This document shows, in pieces, positions 42,726 to 50,176 of a DNA stretch of 64,000 nt (position 1 is the stretch's first letter; each line of letters starts with the position of its first letter). The DNA comes from Brevibacillus formosus (GTDB lineage: Bacteria; Bacillota; Bacilli; Brevibacillales; Brevibacillaceae), in NCBI RefSeq assembly GCF_003013405.1, contig NZ_PXZL01000018.1:1-64000 (forward strand), given 5' to 3'. Below the pieces are notes generated by a model. That model was not told the origin of the DNA, did no database searches, and was given only the letters and a program-made list of their open reading frames with translations. The position numbers were made by a program, and so were the translations under genes.

Positions 42726-45056
42726 ATGGTAGAGCAGTATCGGCGAAAGTCCCCGGAGGAAATCTTGCAGTCCATCTCCAGAATGCACCGGGGCAGGCTG
42801 AAAATCATTCTGGGAGCTGTCAGTGGCTCAGGTAAAACCTATCACCTGCTCATGGAAGGGCAGTCACTCAAGAAAAAAGAGATTGATGTGGTCGTAGCTG
42901 GCTCAGGTGAGGCCACTCATCCCAAGCTGGCGCAAAAGAGGGAGGGCTTGGAGCAAATCCAGCCAATCATCTGGTATTGCCTCGGGGAAGTGAGGCATGA
43001 TCTGGACGTTGCAGCTATTATCGAGCGAGATCCAGAAGTCGTGCTCGTAGACGGTTTGGCTCATCGCAATCGTCCAGATGCTCCGCGTCCAACCAGCCTG
43101 GACGATGTTCAGTATTTGTTGAACCACAATATTAGTGTGATTGCGACGGTCAACATTTACGAATTGGCCGGGATGAAAGAAATGGCGGAGCGACTGACGA
43201 AAGCAGAAGTGCGGATTGACCAGTGTGTCCCTGAGGATACGCTTGCCATGGCTGACGAGGTGAAATTGCTCGACGTCACGCCAGAAGCCATTCTGAAGAG
43301 GCTGCAAGAAGACGATCGCAACCCGATTCGAACCAAGCATCCGTTGTTTCGCAGAGACAATCTTCATGTGCTGCGGGAACTCGCTCTTCGGTTCGTAGCT
43401 ACGGGTGTAAACGAGGATTTGGAGGATTATCGGGAGAAGCACGGCATGGTAGGGGCTTCAGGAGCCACAGAAAAGGTGCTGGTTTCTGCTCAGTATCATT
43501 GGAACGGCTCGATATTGGTACGGCGCGGGCAACAGGTTGCCAAGCGGCTCGGTGGAGAGCTCTTGGTCGTCTGTTTTCTCCCTTTGTCCAAGAAACTGAC
43601 GAAGGAAGAAGTGACTTTTAAGAGAGCCATCGGAAAGCTCGTGGACAAAGTCGGAGGTACCTTTGAAGAGCAGATGCTTGCACGTGAAAAGGACGTAGCA
43701 AACGAGCTCGTCGCCTATGCGATGGAGAATAATGTGACCCGAATCGTCATGGGGCAGTCCAAGCGTACGCGCTGGGAAGAGATATGGTATGGCTCCATCG
43801 TTCATAAGATTCTTCGGCAAACGAAAAATATTGATATATTGATCGTGGCAGATCGTTCCGAGCGGGACGGTGAGCGCGTCATGCCGACCAAACGCGAAAA
43901 AGCGAAAACGCCCAATCCGTACCGACGGCTCTCCGATGAGGAGATGCAGCAAGAAATCGGTAAAATCAAGCGCGGGACGCTAAAAGTATATGTAGGAGCC
44001 GCACCTGGTGTCGGCAAGACGTACACGATGCTCCGCGAAGGCAACGAGCTCGCTGAAAATGGCATCGACGTGGTGATTGGGCTTTTGGAAACGCATGGAC
44101 GAAAAGAAACCATTGAGCAGGTAGGCGGACTTCCTCTTATTCCGCGCAAGCGCATTCCGTATAAAAATGTGACCCTAGAAGAAATGGATACGGACGAAAT
44201 TATCCGGCGAAATCCGGAGGTTGTACTGGTGGATGAGCTGGCACATACGAACGTGCCGGGGAGTGCCTATGAGAAGCGATACCACGATGTCGAGAAGATA
44301 TTGGCTGCGGGTATTTCCGTCATATCCACGATGAACATTCAGCACCTCGAGAGCCTAAACGACAGCGTCGAGCAGATCACGGGAATCCGCGTGCGAGAGA
44401 CGGTGCCGGACCATATTCTGCATCAGGCAGATGAGGTAGAGCTGATTGATATTTCCCCCAAAGCGTTGCGTCAGAGGATGCGGGAGGGCAATATTTACGC
44501 GCTGGAAAAGGTGGAGCAGTCGCTGACCAACTTTTTCAAAACGGGGAATTTGATCGCATTGCGTGAGTTGGCCTTGCGTGAAGTGGCGGACGACGTCGAC
44601 GAACGCTTGGAGGCGTGGGAACGACGAACGCTGCGCGGGCCTTGGCGGCAGCAGGAAGTTATTTTTGTCTGTGTGAATTTGCGCGCAGACAGTGAACGAT
44701 TGATTCGCCGAGGGTTTCGAATTGCCTATCGGCTGAAGGCGTCGTGGCATGTAGCTTACGTGCAGGATCATCTGTCGCTGACGGAAGAGGAAGAGACACA
44801 GCTAGCGAAGCTGAAGGCACTAACAGAGCGACTCGGGGGTCGCTTCGAACGGTACGAAGCCCCTTCCCGACGCAAGGTTTTTACCCGGCTGGTTTGGCAT
44901 ATGAACGAAAAAGGAACGACGCAGGTCGTCATCGGGCAGTCGGCGCGGACCCGCTGGAAGGAAATTCTCGAGGGTTCGGTCATCCAGCGATTATTGCGGG
45001 AGGTCCGACACATGGATGTGCTGGTCGTGGCTGATCACGCACCCGATTTGATGTAA
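42726..45056 (+). CDS. Tandem KdpD sensor-domain protein lacking histidine kinase
   Basis: A 776-residue cytoplasmic protein made of two KdpD N-terminal modules, each a KdpD P-loop domain plus a universal-stress-protein-like domain. Module 1: Walker A GAVSGSGKT (about 30), USP region about 248-375. Module 2: GAAPGVGKTYTMLREGNEL (about 423), VVLVDELAHTNVPGS, USP region about 643-770. There are no membrane helices, H-box or ATPase domain of a kinase, and no kdpE follows. Module 1 is degenerate: DELAHTN has become DGLAHRN, and ETHGR is lost. USP domains of KdpD bind c-di-AMP in Staphylococcus. It follows kdpC by 22 bp and probably modulates Kdp without phosphorelay (inference). Confidence 0.9.
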   Translation: MVEQYRRKSPEEILQSISRMHRGRLKIILGAVSGSGKTYHLLMEGQSLKKKEIDVVVAGSGEATHPKLAQKREGLEQIQPIIWYCLGEVRHDLDVAAIIERDPEVVLVDGLAHRNRPDAPRPTSLDDVQYLLNHNISVIATVNIYELAGMKEMAERLTKAEVRIDQCVPEDTLAMADEVKLLDVTPEAILKRLQEDDRNPIRTKHPLFRRDNLHVLRELALRFVATGVNEDLEDYREKHGMVGASGATEKVLVSAQYHWNGSILVRRGQQVAKRLGGELLVVCFLPLSKKLTKEEVTFKRAIGKLVDKVGGTFEEQMLAREKDVANELVAYAMENNVTRIVMGQSKRTRWEEIWYGSIVHKILRQTKNIDILIVADRSERDGERVMPTKREKAKTPNPYRRLSDEEMQQEIGKIKRGTLKVYVGAAPGVGKTYTMLREGNELAENGIDVVIGLLETHGRKETIEQVGGLPLIPRKRIPYKNVTLEEMDTDEIIRRNPEVVLVDELAHTNVPGSAYEKRYHDVEKILAAGISVISTMNIQHLESLNDSVEQITGIRVRETVPDHILHQADEVELIDISPKALRQRMREGNIYALEKVEQSLTNFFKTGNLIALRELALREVADDVDERLEAWERRTLRGPWRQQEVIFVCVNLRADSERLIRRGFRIAYRLKASWHVAYVQDHLSLTEEEETQLAKLKALTERLGGRFERYEAPSRRKVFTRLVWHMNEKGTTQVVIGQSARTRWKEILEGSVIQRLLREVRHMDVLVVADHAPDLM

Positions 45057-45068
45057 GGGAGGGTAATG

Positions 45069-45794
45069 ATGGGCACAGAAAAAGAAGGGCAATGGGATCA
45101 AAGCGTGGCAGACGCCTATAGCCGTTTGGAGTGCCTGATACTAGAGCCAACTGCGGAGGCAGATTTGTTTTCCAGGCTGATCCGGGTCTACCTGGAGGAA
45201 GAAGAGGTACGCATACGGCAAAAGCTAAAGCGCAAATCCTCACAGCGAATCTCTCGCGTCATGCATGAGCGGGTGGGTGAGTTTTTGTCCGGGCAGTTGA
45301 CCGGGCTTTCGTTTCAAGTGATCGATGGTCTCTTGTTTATAAAGAGGGGAGAGCAGCTAGTCGGGGCACTCAAATGCATCCCTGATCTCGGCAGCTACGA
45401 TACTCCGTCCTGGAATGCAACACTTGCCCGTTTTGCCAAGCAGTATCAGAAGCGGTTCCAGCTGGCGCCAGAGAAGCTGCTGTTCGTTGTCTGCTCGCTC
45501 GCGAAAAGTTTGGATGCAGCTCATGCCAAGGAGTTGACCGGAATTGATGTGTGGTGTGGTGCGGCGCTAACAACTCCAGCTTATCGGGATGCGTTGCAGG
45601 TGTATGTCAACAAATATGTGGAAGTCATGGACGCGCTCCCGCAGCCAGTGAACCAAGTGTATTTCTTGAGTGCAGATGCCCATCCGAATGCGCTTGCTTG
45701 CCAATTGCTGCGCGGGGAAAAAGCTTTCTTGCCAGATCGTTGGCTGCGGCCGTCCGTCAGTGAGCTCATCCAATTATTGCAAGCCAAGCTGTGA
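45069..45794 (+). CDS. Protein of unknown function at the end of the kdp operon
   Basis: A 241-residue soluble protein of no family I recognise. A charged N-terminal half (LEEEEVRIRQKLKRKSSQRISRVMHERVGEFL) is followed by FQVIDGLLFIKRGEQLVGALKCIPDLGSYD and strand/helix segments (KLLFVVCSLAKS, VNQVYFLSADAHPN). The ID...GALK spacing is loosely reminiscent of nuclease-like folds but the evidence is too weak to name one. It starts 12 bp after the KdpD-like gene, following GGGAGGG (ATG 45066 or 45069), so it is probably cotranscribed. Confidence 0.78.
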   Translation: MGTEKEGQWDQSVADAYSRLECLILEPTAEADLFSRLIRVYLEEEEVRIRQKLKRKSSQRISRVMHERVGEFLSGQLTGLSFQVIDGLLFIKRGEQLVGALKCIPDLGSYDTPSWNATLARFAKQYQKRFQLAPEKLLFVVCSLAKSLDAAHAKELTGIDVWCGAALTTPAYRDALQVYVNKYVEVMDALPQPVNQVYFLSADAHPNALACQLLRGEKAFLPDRWLRPSVSELIQLLQAKL

Positions 45795-45844
45795 TATACT
45801 TTTAGGGATGGTCATACGATGAATTTCCTTGGGAGGGACTTTTT

Positions 45845-46720
45845 ATCAAAGTAAAAGTAGCTGGTATCCCGCATTTCACAGGGGCATATGTCTCTGGTAC
45901 AGAATTGGCTCCTGACGCGCTTCGTACAGCAGGATTGATCGAGCAGTTGCAGCAGCATGGCTTGGATGTGCAGGATGTAGGAAATCTGCATCTTCCCGAT
46001 GATTTGCCTCGCCATAATATTCCACCAGTTCGTAATTGGCCGGCTCCGCGCATGTTTTGGGATTTGCTGCAAAAGGACGCACAAGAGTGGCTCGATACAG
46101 ACGACTTTGTCTTGATGCTCGGCGGCGATTGCAGCTTGGTCGTTGCAACGGCACAGGCTCATCAGTCTCGGTATCAGGAAAAAGCGTATCTGCTCGTGCT
46201 TGACGGTCATCTCGATGCAGTAGTTCCATCGGCTTCTCGCTGTATTGGGGCGGCAGGGATGGGATTGTGGTTTTTGCTTCAGGATCGTGGACAATGGATC
46301 GAGCCAAGCGGCTGGAATGCAGAGCGAATCCGCCTTGTCGGCTGCCAGCAGATGCCAGCAGAGACTTTCGGCGTTGACGTCATGACCTTGGCTCAGCTCA
46401 CAGAGGGAAGCCTAGTGGAACGAGTTTCTCATATGCTCCAATCGATCCCGCCTGATGCCAAAATCCTCGTTCATTTCGATGTAGATATCATGCACAAAGA
46501 CGCGATGCCAGCGGCCTATTCCCCAAGTGAGACAGGATTGTCGCTGTCCGAAGCGGAGACATTACTAGCAACTGTCTTGCGAGATTCGCGCGTGACAAGT
46601 ATGGAAGTGACGGAATTCTCAGGAGCAAGGGATACTACTGGCGAGTATGCGCAGAAGCTGGTAGAGTTGCTGGCCCGGGCACTAGCTGCACGTGCTAAAG
46701 CCCTCCCATCTATGAAATAG
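45845..46720 (+). CDS. Arginase/agmatinase-fold (ureohydrolase-like) protein, apparent non-canonical ATC start
   Basis: About 291 residues of the ureohydrolase fold: IKVKVAGIPHFTGAYVSGTE at the N-terminus, MLGGDCSLVVATAQAH, VLDGHLDAVVPS, LVHFDVDIMHKDAMPAAYSPSE and SMEVTEFSG. These correspond to the manganese motifs GGDHS, DAHxD and DxDxxDP, but the first His is Cys and the DP is KD, so classical arginase activity is doubtful. The reading frame continues well before the first usable start (TTG 45905, no ribosome site). GGGAGGGA lies six bases before ATC at 45845, the probable initiation codon, as known for rare ATT/ATC starts. Terminator at 46735. Confidence 0.75.
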   Translation: MKVKVAGIPHFTGAYVSGTELAPDALRTAGLIEQLQQHGLDVQDVGNLHLPDDLPRHNIPPVRNWPAPRMFWDLLQKDAQEWLDTDDFVLMLGGDCSLVVATAQAHQSRYQEKAYLLVLDGHLDAVVPSASRCIGAAGMGLWFLLQDRGQWIEPSGWNAERIRLVGCQQMPAETFGVDVMTLAQLTEGSLVERVSHMLQSIPPDAKILVHFDVDIMHKDAMPAAYSPSETGLSLSEAETLLATVLRDSRVTSMEVTEFSGARDTTGEYAQKLVELLARALAARAKALPSMK

Positions 46721-46734
46721 TTTCGATAGCGAGT

Positions 46735-46778
46735 GAGCTCGACAGTTCTGATTCGTTCAGGCTGTCGGGCTCTTTTTT
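46735..46778 (+). terminator. Terminator of the ureohydrolase-like gene
   Basis: GAGCTCGACAG and CTGTCGGGCTC form a stem with one mismatch, followed by six T. Confidence 0.9.
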
Positions 46779-46827
46779 GGGGATCTTCCTAAGTTTTAAA
46801 AGGTACCGATTAGCCAAGAAAGCCGGT

Positions 46828-47039
46828 GAGAAGAAAAAGCACAGGGCTCGCAGACCTTGACAACGCCTACCCAGTCGGAACTTTAAAAAGAGGACCACGC
46901 TTGTCGAACACTTCTTCCCTGAGAAACATCCGCCCGTAGGGTGGCTTTGGCTCGACGCTCCTCTTTTTAAAGTGGAGACGGACAGTCAATCCCCCCTGCT
47001 GGCGTGTCAGAGTCGAAGAGAACTGTGCTTTTTCTTCTC
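46828..47039. repeat. Nested inverted-repeat element, candidate structured RNA or MITE
   Basis: GAGAAGAAAAAGCACAG (46828-46844) is exactly repeated inverted at 47023-47039, and inside it ACTTTAAAAAGAGGA (46880-46894) is exactly repeated inverted at 46959-46973. The 212-bp unit fills most of the 500-bp gap before the sigma-factor locus. A minus-strand frame (46867-47133) crosses it but has no ribosome site. The T-rich right arm could make it a terminator-like end of a small RNA. I cannot match it to a known RNA class. Confidence 0.5.
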
Positions 47040-47115
47040 CTCCACAATGTTGACTCAAACAAATAGCTTTGAAGCCCCTCTTTTGACAGAAAAATAAATT
47101 TTTCAAAAATAAGGA

Positions 47116-47140
47116 GAAAGGATTCTCCAGCAAATTCGTA
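47116..47140 (+). promoter_or_regulatory. Putative ECF autoregulatory promoter, copy 1
   Basis: GAAAGG (-35-like) and CGTA (-10-like, 47137-47140) are 15 bp apart. The same arrangement with the same spacing and surrounding bases precedes the duplicated locus at 49505, implying selection on this segment. Confidence 0.55.
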
Positions 47141-47219
47141 TTAGTGTTGAATCACCCAAAACGGAAGCTGCGCAGCATTCCCCAAAGGCTGATCGCTGAT
47201 AGACGGAGGAGTAGCAAAA

Positions 47220-47786
47220 ATGCCGGACGATCGGGAATTGATCGAGCAAATCCTGGCTGGCAATCACCAGCTGTACAGTCAGATTATTGACAGGTACAAG
47301 GGCAAGATCGTGACCTACTTGTACAAAATGATCGGTAACATGCCTGACGCACAGGATTTGGCTCAAGACGTGTTTACCAAAACCTTTTACCTATTGAAAG
47401 ACTATCGGCCAGAGCACAAGTTTTCTTCATGGCTGTATCGAATCGCGAGCAATCATTGTCTCGATGAAATACGAAGACGCAAAAGGACGGAGCAGACAGC
47501 AATTGTGGAGGAACAGATCGTTGATCCAGAGACACCAGAAACCACTCTGTTAAAAAAGGAGCGAGACGCCCAGCTGGAGCGCAGTATCATGCTGCTGGAT
47601 GAGGAGTATCGCGAGGTGTTCGTTCTGCATTACTTGAAGCGTCTGTCGTATCGGGAAATCAGCGAGCGACTGTCTCTTACGGAGAGCGCTGTTCAAATGC
47701 GTTTGTTCCGTGCTCGTAAAGAGATGAAGAAAAGCCTGATGAAAACAATGGGAGGGGGAGATATTTATGACATGCTTCATGTTTAA
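47220..47786 (+). CDS. ECF-family RNA polymerase sigma factor, copy 1
   Basis: A 188-residue sigma-70-like ECF factor. Region 2 spans about 20-90 (YSQIIDRYKGKIVTYLYKMIGNMPDAQDLAQDVFTKTFYLLKDYRPEHKFSSWLYRIASNHCLDEIRRRKR) and region 4 about 120-175 (LDEEYREVFVLHYLKRLSYREISERLSLTESAVQMRLFRARKEMKKSL). The ATG follows GGAGGAGTAGCAAAA. The last 20 bases overlap the anti-sigma gene. It is very similar throughout to the gene at 49610, showing tandem duplication. Confidence 0.95.
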   Translation: MPDDRELIEQILAGNHQLYSQIIDRYKGKIVTYLYKMIGNMPDAQDLAQDVFTKTFYLLKDYRPEHKFSSWLYRIASNHCLDEIRRRKRTEQTAIVEEQIVDPETPETTLLKKERDAQLERSIMLLDEEYREVFVLHYLKRLSYREISERLSLTESAVQMRLFRARKEMKKSLMKTMGGGDIYDMLHV

Positions 47787-49419
47787 TCAATGGAAGCTCT
47801 ATGCAAATGGCGAGCTCCCCCCTGCCGAAAGCAAAGGACTGGAGCAGCATGCAGTAGAATGCCCACAATGTCAAATCAAGCTGCAAGAGTGGGTAGATTA
47901 CATGCTGGAAGAGGAATTCTCCGCCTATCCGGAAGTTCCTGTACCCGATACCTTTACGGACGAGGTCATGAGTAAACTGTTCGAAGAGGTTCCCGTACGT
48001 ACGGCACGGAAGCGCTCCTCCCGAACCAGAAGACAAAGGGGTTGGGATATTGTGAAGAAGACAGGACTGGTAGTAGCAGGACTTACTGCGTTGGTAGTGA
48101 CAGGAACCGCTGTATCGCCGACGTTTGCGAATTATGTGAATAGCTTGTTCCAGATAGAAAAGGATGCGGATAGCGGCATGAAAAATGCCGTGAATAAAGG
48201 CCTTGTTCAAAAGCTGGAGCAGAAGATAACCGATCAAGGGATTACTTTCGAAGCAAAAGAGTTGATGGCTGACTCGATGAGGATTGCAATTATCTTTGAT
48301 ATGTACGACCAGAATGGCAAGCAAATAGAAGACCACTCTATGAAGCTTCAGTTAATTGATTCCAACGGAAAAGATTGGTTGGCGGAGGATGGAAGAGAGG
48401 AGTCTGGGAGTAGTCATGGGCAGTTTTTCATCACTGAGCTGAGCTTGAACGATATTTTCGAATCGGCGGAGGCTACTCCTGACCAACTGACCTTGAAAAT
48501 CGTACCAACAGACATCGAAGGCAAGACAGGGAAGTGGGAATTGGAAATTCCGGTCGATATGAAGAAAGCGAAAGAAGCGACCAAAACGGTTGCGTTCAAA
48601 GACGCCGTGTATCAATCACCACAAGGGCTTGAGCTTAAACTGAAACAAATCGAATTTTCCCCAAGTGCGACACGGGTTATGCTGGATTCAACGGTTCCAA
48701 AATCAGCTTACGTAGAGTTTGAACGGGCAGTGCTCATGTATGATAAGGATCATCCGGAAGGAGTCCACATCACAAACAAAAAAGTCGAACCTACTCTATC
48801 AGGAGGTGATATCGCGTACGAAATTACCAACGAGAAAGGTGAGGTCGTGGCAGCTCGGGATATGTTTGGATTAGATAAAGGAATCGCGAAAAAGAAGAAT
48901 GTTCTTTACGTCTCTGGACTGTCCAGTAAACAAGAAGGCGATATCACGAAGTGGTGGCATACATTTGGCCCGCTACAGGGTGAACAAAAGTTAAAGTTTC
49001 AGCTCCAAAAAGTTTATGAGAACAAACTGGCTTCTCCCAAATTCGACCTCATTCCAGAAGACTTAAACAAGAAGGCAGCGACTTTCAAGGATGAGACAGG
49101 CAGTTCGTTTACATTCTCCTCTTTTTCGTGGACACCTGCTAGCGGGGAGGAAAAAGGTAAGGCTGTGATAATTGTAGAAGGTACACTAGGAAAAGACGTG
49201 GTCTCCATCAGATATTGGTATGTAAAGGATGAAAATGGGAAGACTTACTACGCGACATTGAATCCAGAAAGCACCAGAGACAAAGATGGACGTGTACATT
49301 TCAAAGGTGAGCTGGTCATTCCGAAATTGGAGCAAGCACCGAAAAGGCTTACTATTTGCTATCCTGAATATACGGTAGAGCACCACGTAAATTGGGAAGT
49401 GCCATTTGAAATCAAATAG
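47767..49419 (+). CDS. DUF4179-family anti-sigma factor, copy 1
   Basis: A 550-residue membrane anti-sigma factor. The short cytoplasmic part has a zinc-finger HxxxCxxC in LEQHAVECPQCQIKL (about 33). One transmembrane helix follows (KKTGLVVAGLTALVVTGTAVS, about 96-116), then a large extracytoplasmic DUF4179 region (FANYVNSLFQIEKDADSGMKNAVNKGL) and a strand-rich C-terminal domain. Partner of the overlapping sigma gene; release probably follows an envelope signal. ATG at 47767 follows GGGAGGGGGAGATATTT. The second copy at 50157 is highly similar in the helix and zinc-finger regions and more divergent outside. Confidence 0.92.
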   Translation: MTCFMFNQWKLYANGELPPAESKGLEQHAVECPQCQIKLQEWVDYMLEEEFSAYPEVPVPDTFTDEVMSKLFEEVPVRTARKRSSRTRRQRGWDIVKKTGLVVAGLTALVVTGTAVSPTFANYVNSLFQIEKDADSGMKNAVNKGLVQKLEQKITDQGITFEAKELMADSMRIAIIFDMYDQNGKQIEDHSMKLQLIDSNGKDWLAEDGREESGSSHGQFFITELSLNDIFESAEATPDQLTLKIVPTDIEGKTGKWELEIPVDMKKAKEATKTVAFKDAVYQSPQGLELKLKQIEFSPSATRVMLDSTVPKSAYVEFERAVLMYDKDHPEGVHITNKKVEPTLSGGDIAYEITNEKGEVVAARDMFGLDKGIAKKKNVLYVSGLSSKQEGDITKWWHTFGPLQGEQKLKFQLQKVYENKLASPKFDLIPEDLNKKAATFKDETGSSFTFSSFSWTPASGEEKGKAVIIVEGTLGKDVVSIRYWYVKDENGKTYYATLNPESTRDKDGRVHFKGELVIPKLEQAPKRLTICYPEYTVEHHVNWEVPFEIK

Positions 49420-49435
49420 ATGAAACACAGAAAAA

Positions 49436-49467
49436 GGAAGAGGCTGACAGAGGCCTCTTCCTTTTTT
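49436..49467 (+). terminator. Terminator of sigma/anti-sigma locus 1
   Basis: GGAAGAGGC and GCCTCTTCC pair, followed by six T. A near-copy follows locus 2. Confidence 0.9.
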
Positions 49468-49504
49468 ATTTCGAAAAGTGATTATAGAATTTTTTAAAAG
49501 TAGA

Positions 49505-49529
49505 GAAAGGTTTTTCCAGAAAATCCGTA
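49505..49529 (+). promoter_or_regulatory. Putative ECF autoregulatory promoter, copy 2
   Basis: GAAAGG and CGTA spaced by 15 bp, with flanks TTTTCCAG and AAAT matching copy 1 at 47116. Confidence 0.55.
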
Positions 49530-49609
49530 ATAGCTTATGAATCAACCAAAACGGAAGCTGCGCAGCATTCCCCGCTGGCTTGATCTGTGATAGATGGAGG
49601 AGTAGCAAA

Positions 49610-50176
49610 ATGCCGGACGATCAGGAACTAATCGAGCAAATCCTGGCTGGCGATCATGAGCAGTACAGACAAATTGTTGACAGGTACAAGGGCAAGATCG
49701 TTGGCTATTTGTACAGGATGATCGGCAACATGCCAGACGCACAGGATTTGGCTCAAGACGTGTTTATCAAAACCTTTTATCGTTTACATGACTATCGGCC
49801 TGAGTACAGGTTTTCGTCGTGGCTGTATCGAATTGCGAGCAATCATTGTTTCGATGAAATGCGAAAACGCAAACGGACAGAGCAAGTAGAAATCGATGAG
49901 GAGCAGCTGATTGATCTAGACACGCCTGAGACGACTTTGTTGAAAAAGGAACGGGACACCGAGCTGGAACGCAGCATCATGCTGCTGGATGAGGAGTATC
50001 GCGAAGTATTCGTCCTGTTTTACATCCATCGTCTGTCGTATCGGGAAATCAGCGAGCAACTGTCTCTCTCGGAGAGTTCCATTCAGATGCGTTTATTCCG
50101 CGCCCGCAAAAAGATGAGAGACAGCCTGGCGAAAACGATGGGAGGGGGAGCTATTTATGAAATGCTTCATGTTTAA
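49610..50176 (+). CDS. ECF-family RNA polymerase sigma factor, copy 2
   Basis: A 188-residue ECF sigma factor, tandem duplicate of 47220-47786. Region 2 (IVGYLYRMIGNMPDAQDLAQDVFIKTFYRLHDYRPEYRFSSWLYRIASNHCFDEMRKRKR) and region 4 (REVFVLFYIHRLSYREISEQLSLSESSIQMRLFRARKKM) carry scattered substitutions, several in the predicted -35 recognition helix (SESSIQM instead of TESAVQM). Start at 49610 after GGAGGAGTAGCAAA; a longer in-frame start at 49580 lacks a ribosome site. Confidence 0.95.
   Translation: MPDDQELIEQILAGDHEQYRQIVDRYKGKIVGYLYRMIGNMPDAQDLAQDVFIKTFYRLHDYRPEYRFSSWLYRIASNHCFDEMRKRKRTEQVEIDEEQLIDLDTPETTLLKKERDTELERSIMLLDEEYREVFVLFYIHRLSYREISEQLSLSESSIQMRLFRARKKMRDSLAKTMGGGAIYEMLHV

Noticed and set aside
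45819-45854. 11-codon leader peptide ATG at 45819 with frameshift into the ureohydrolase-like gene
   Set aside because: A -1 shift at the T5 run would fuse the frames, but the bases do not fit a standard slippery heptamer, and the ribosome site fits the ATC codon better.
46867-47133. Minus-strand 88-codon frame
   Set aside because: It spans the nested inverted repeats and has no ribosome site; coding looks incidental, though translated fragments of such repeats are sometimes annotated.
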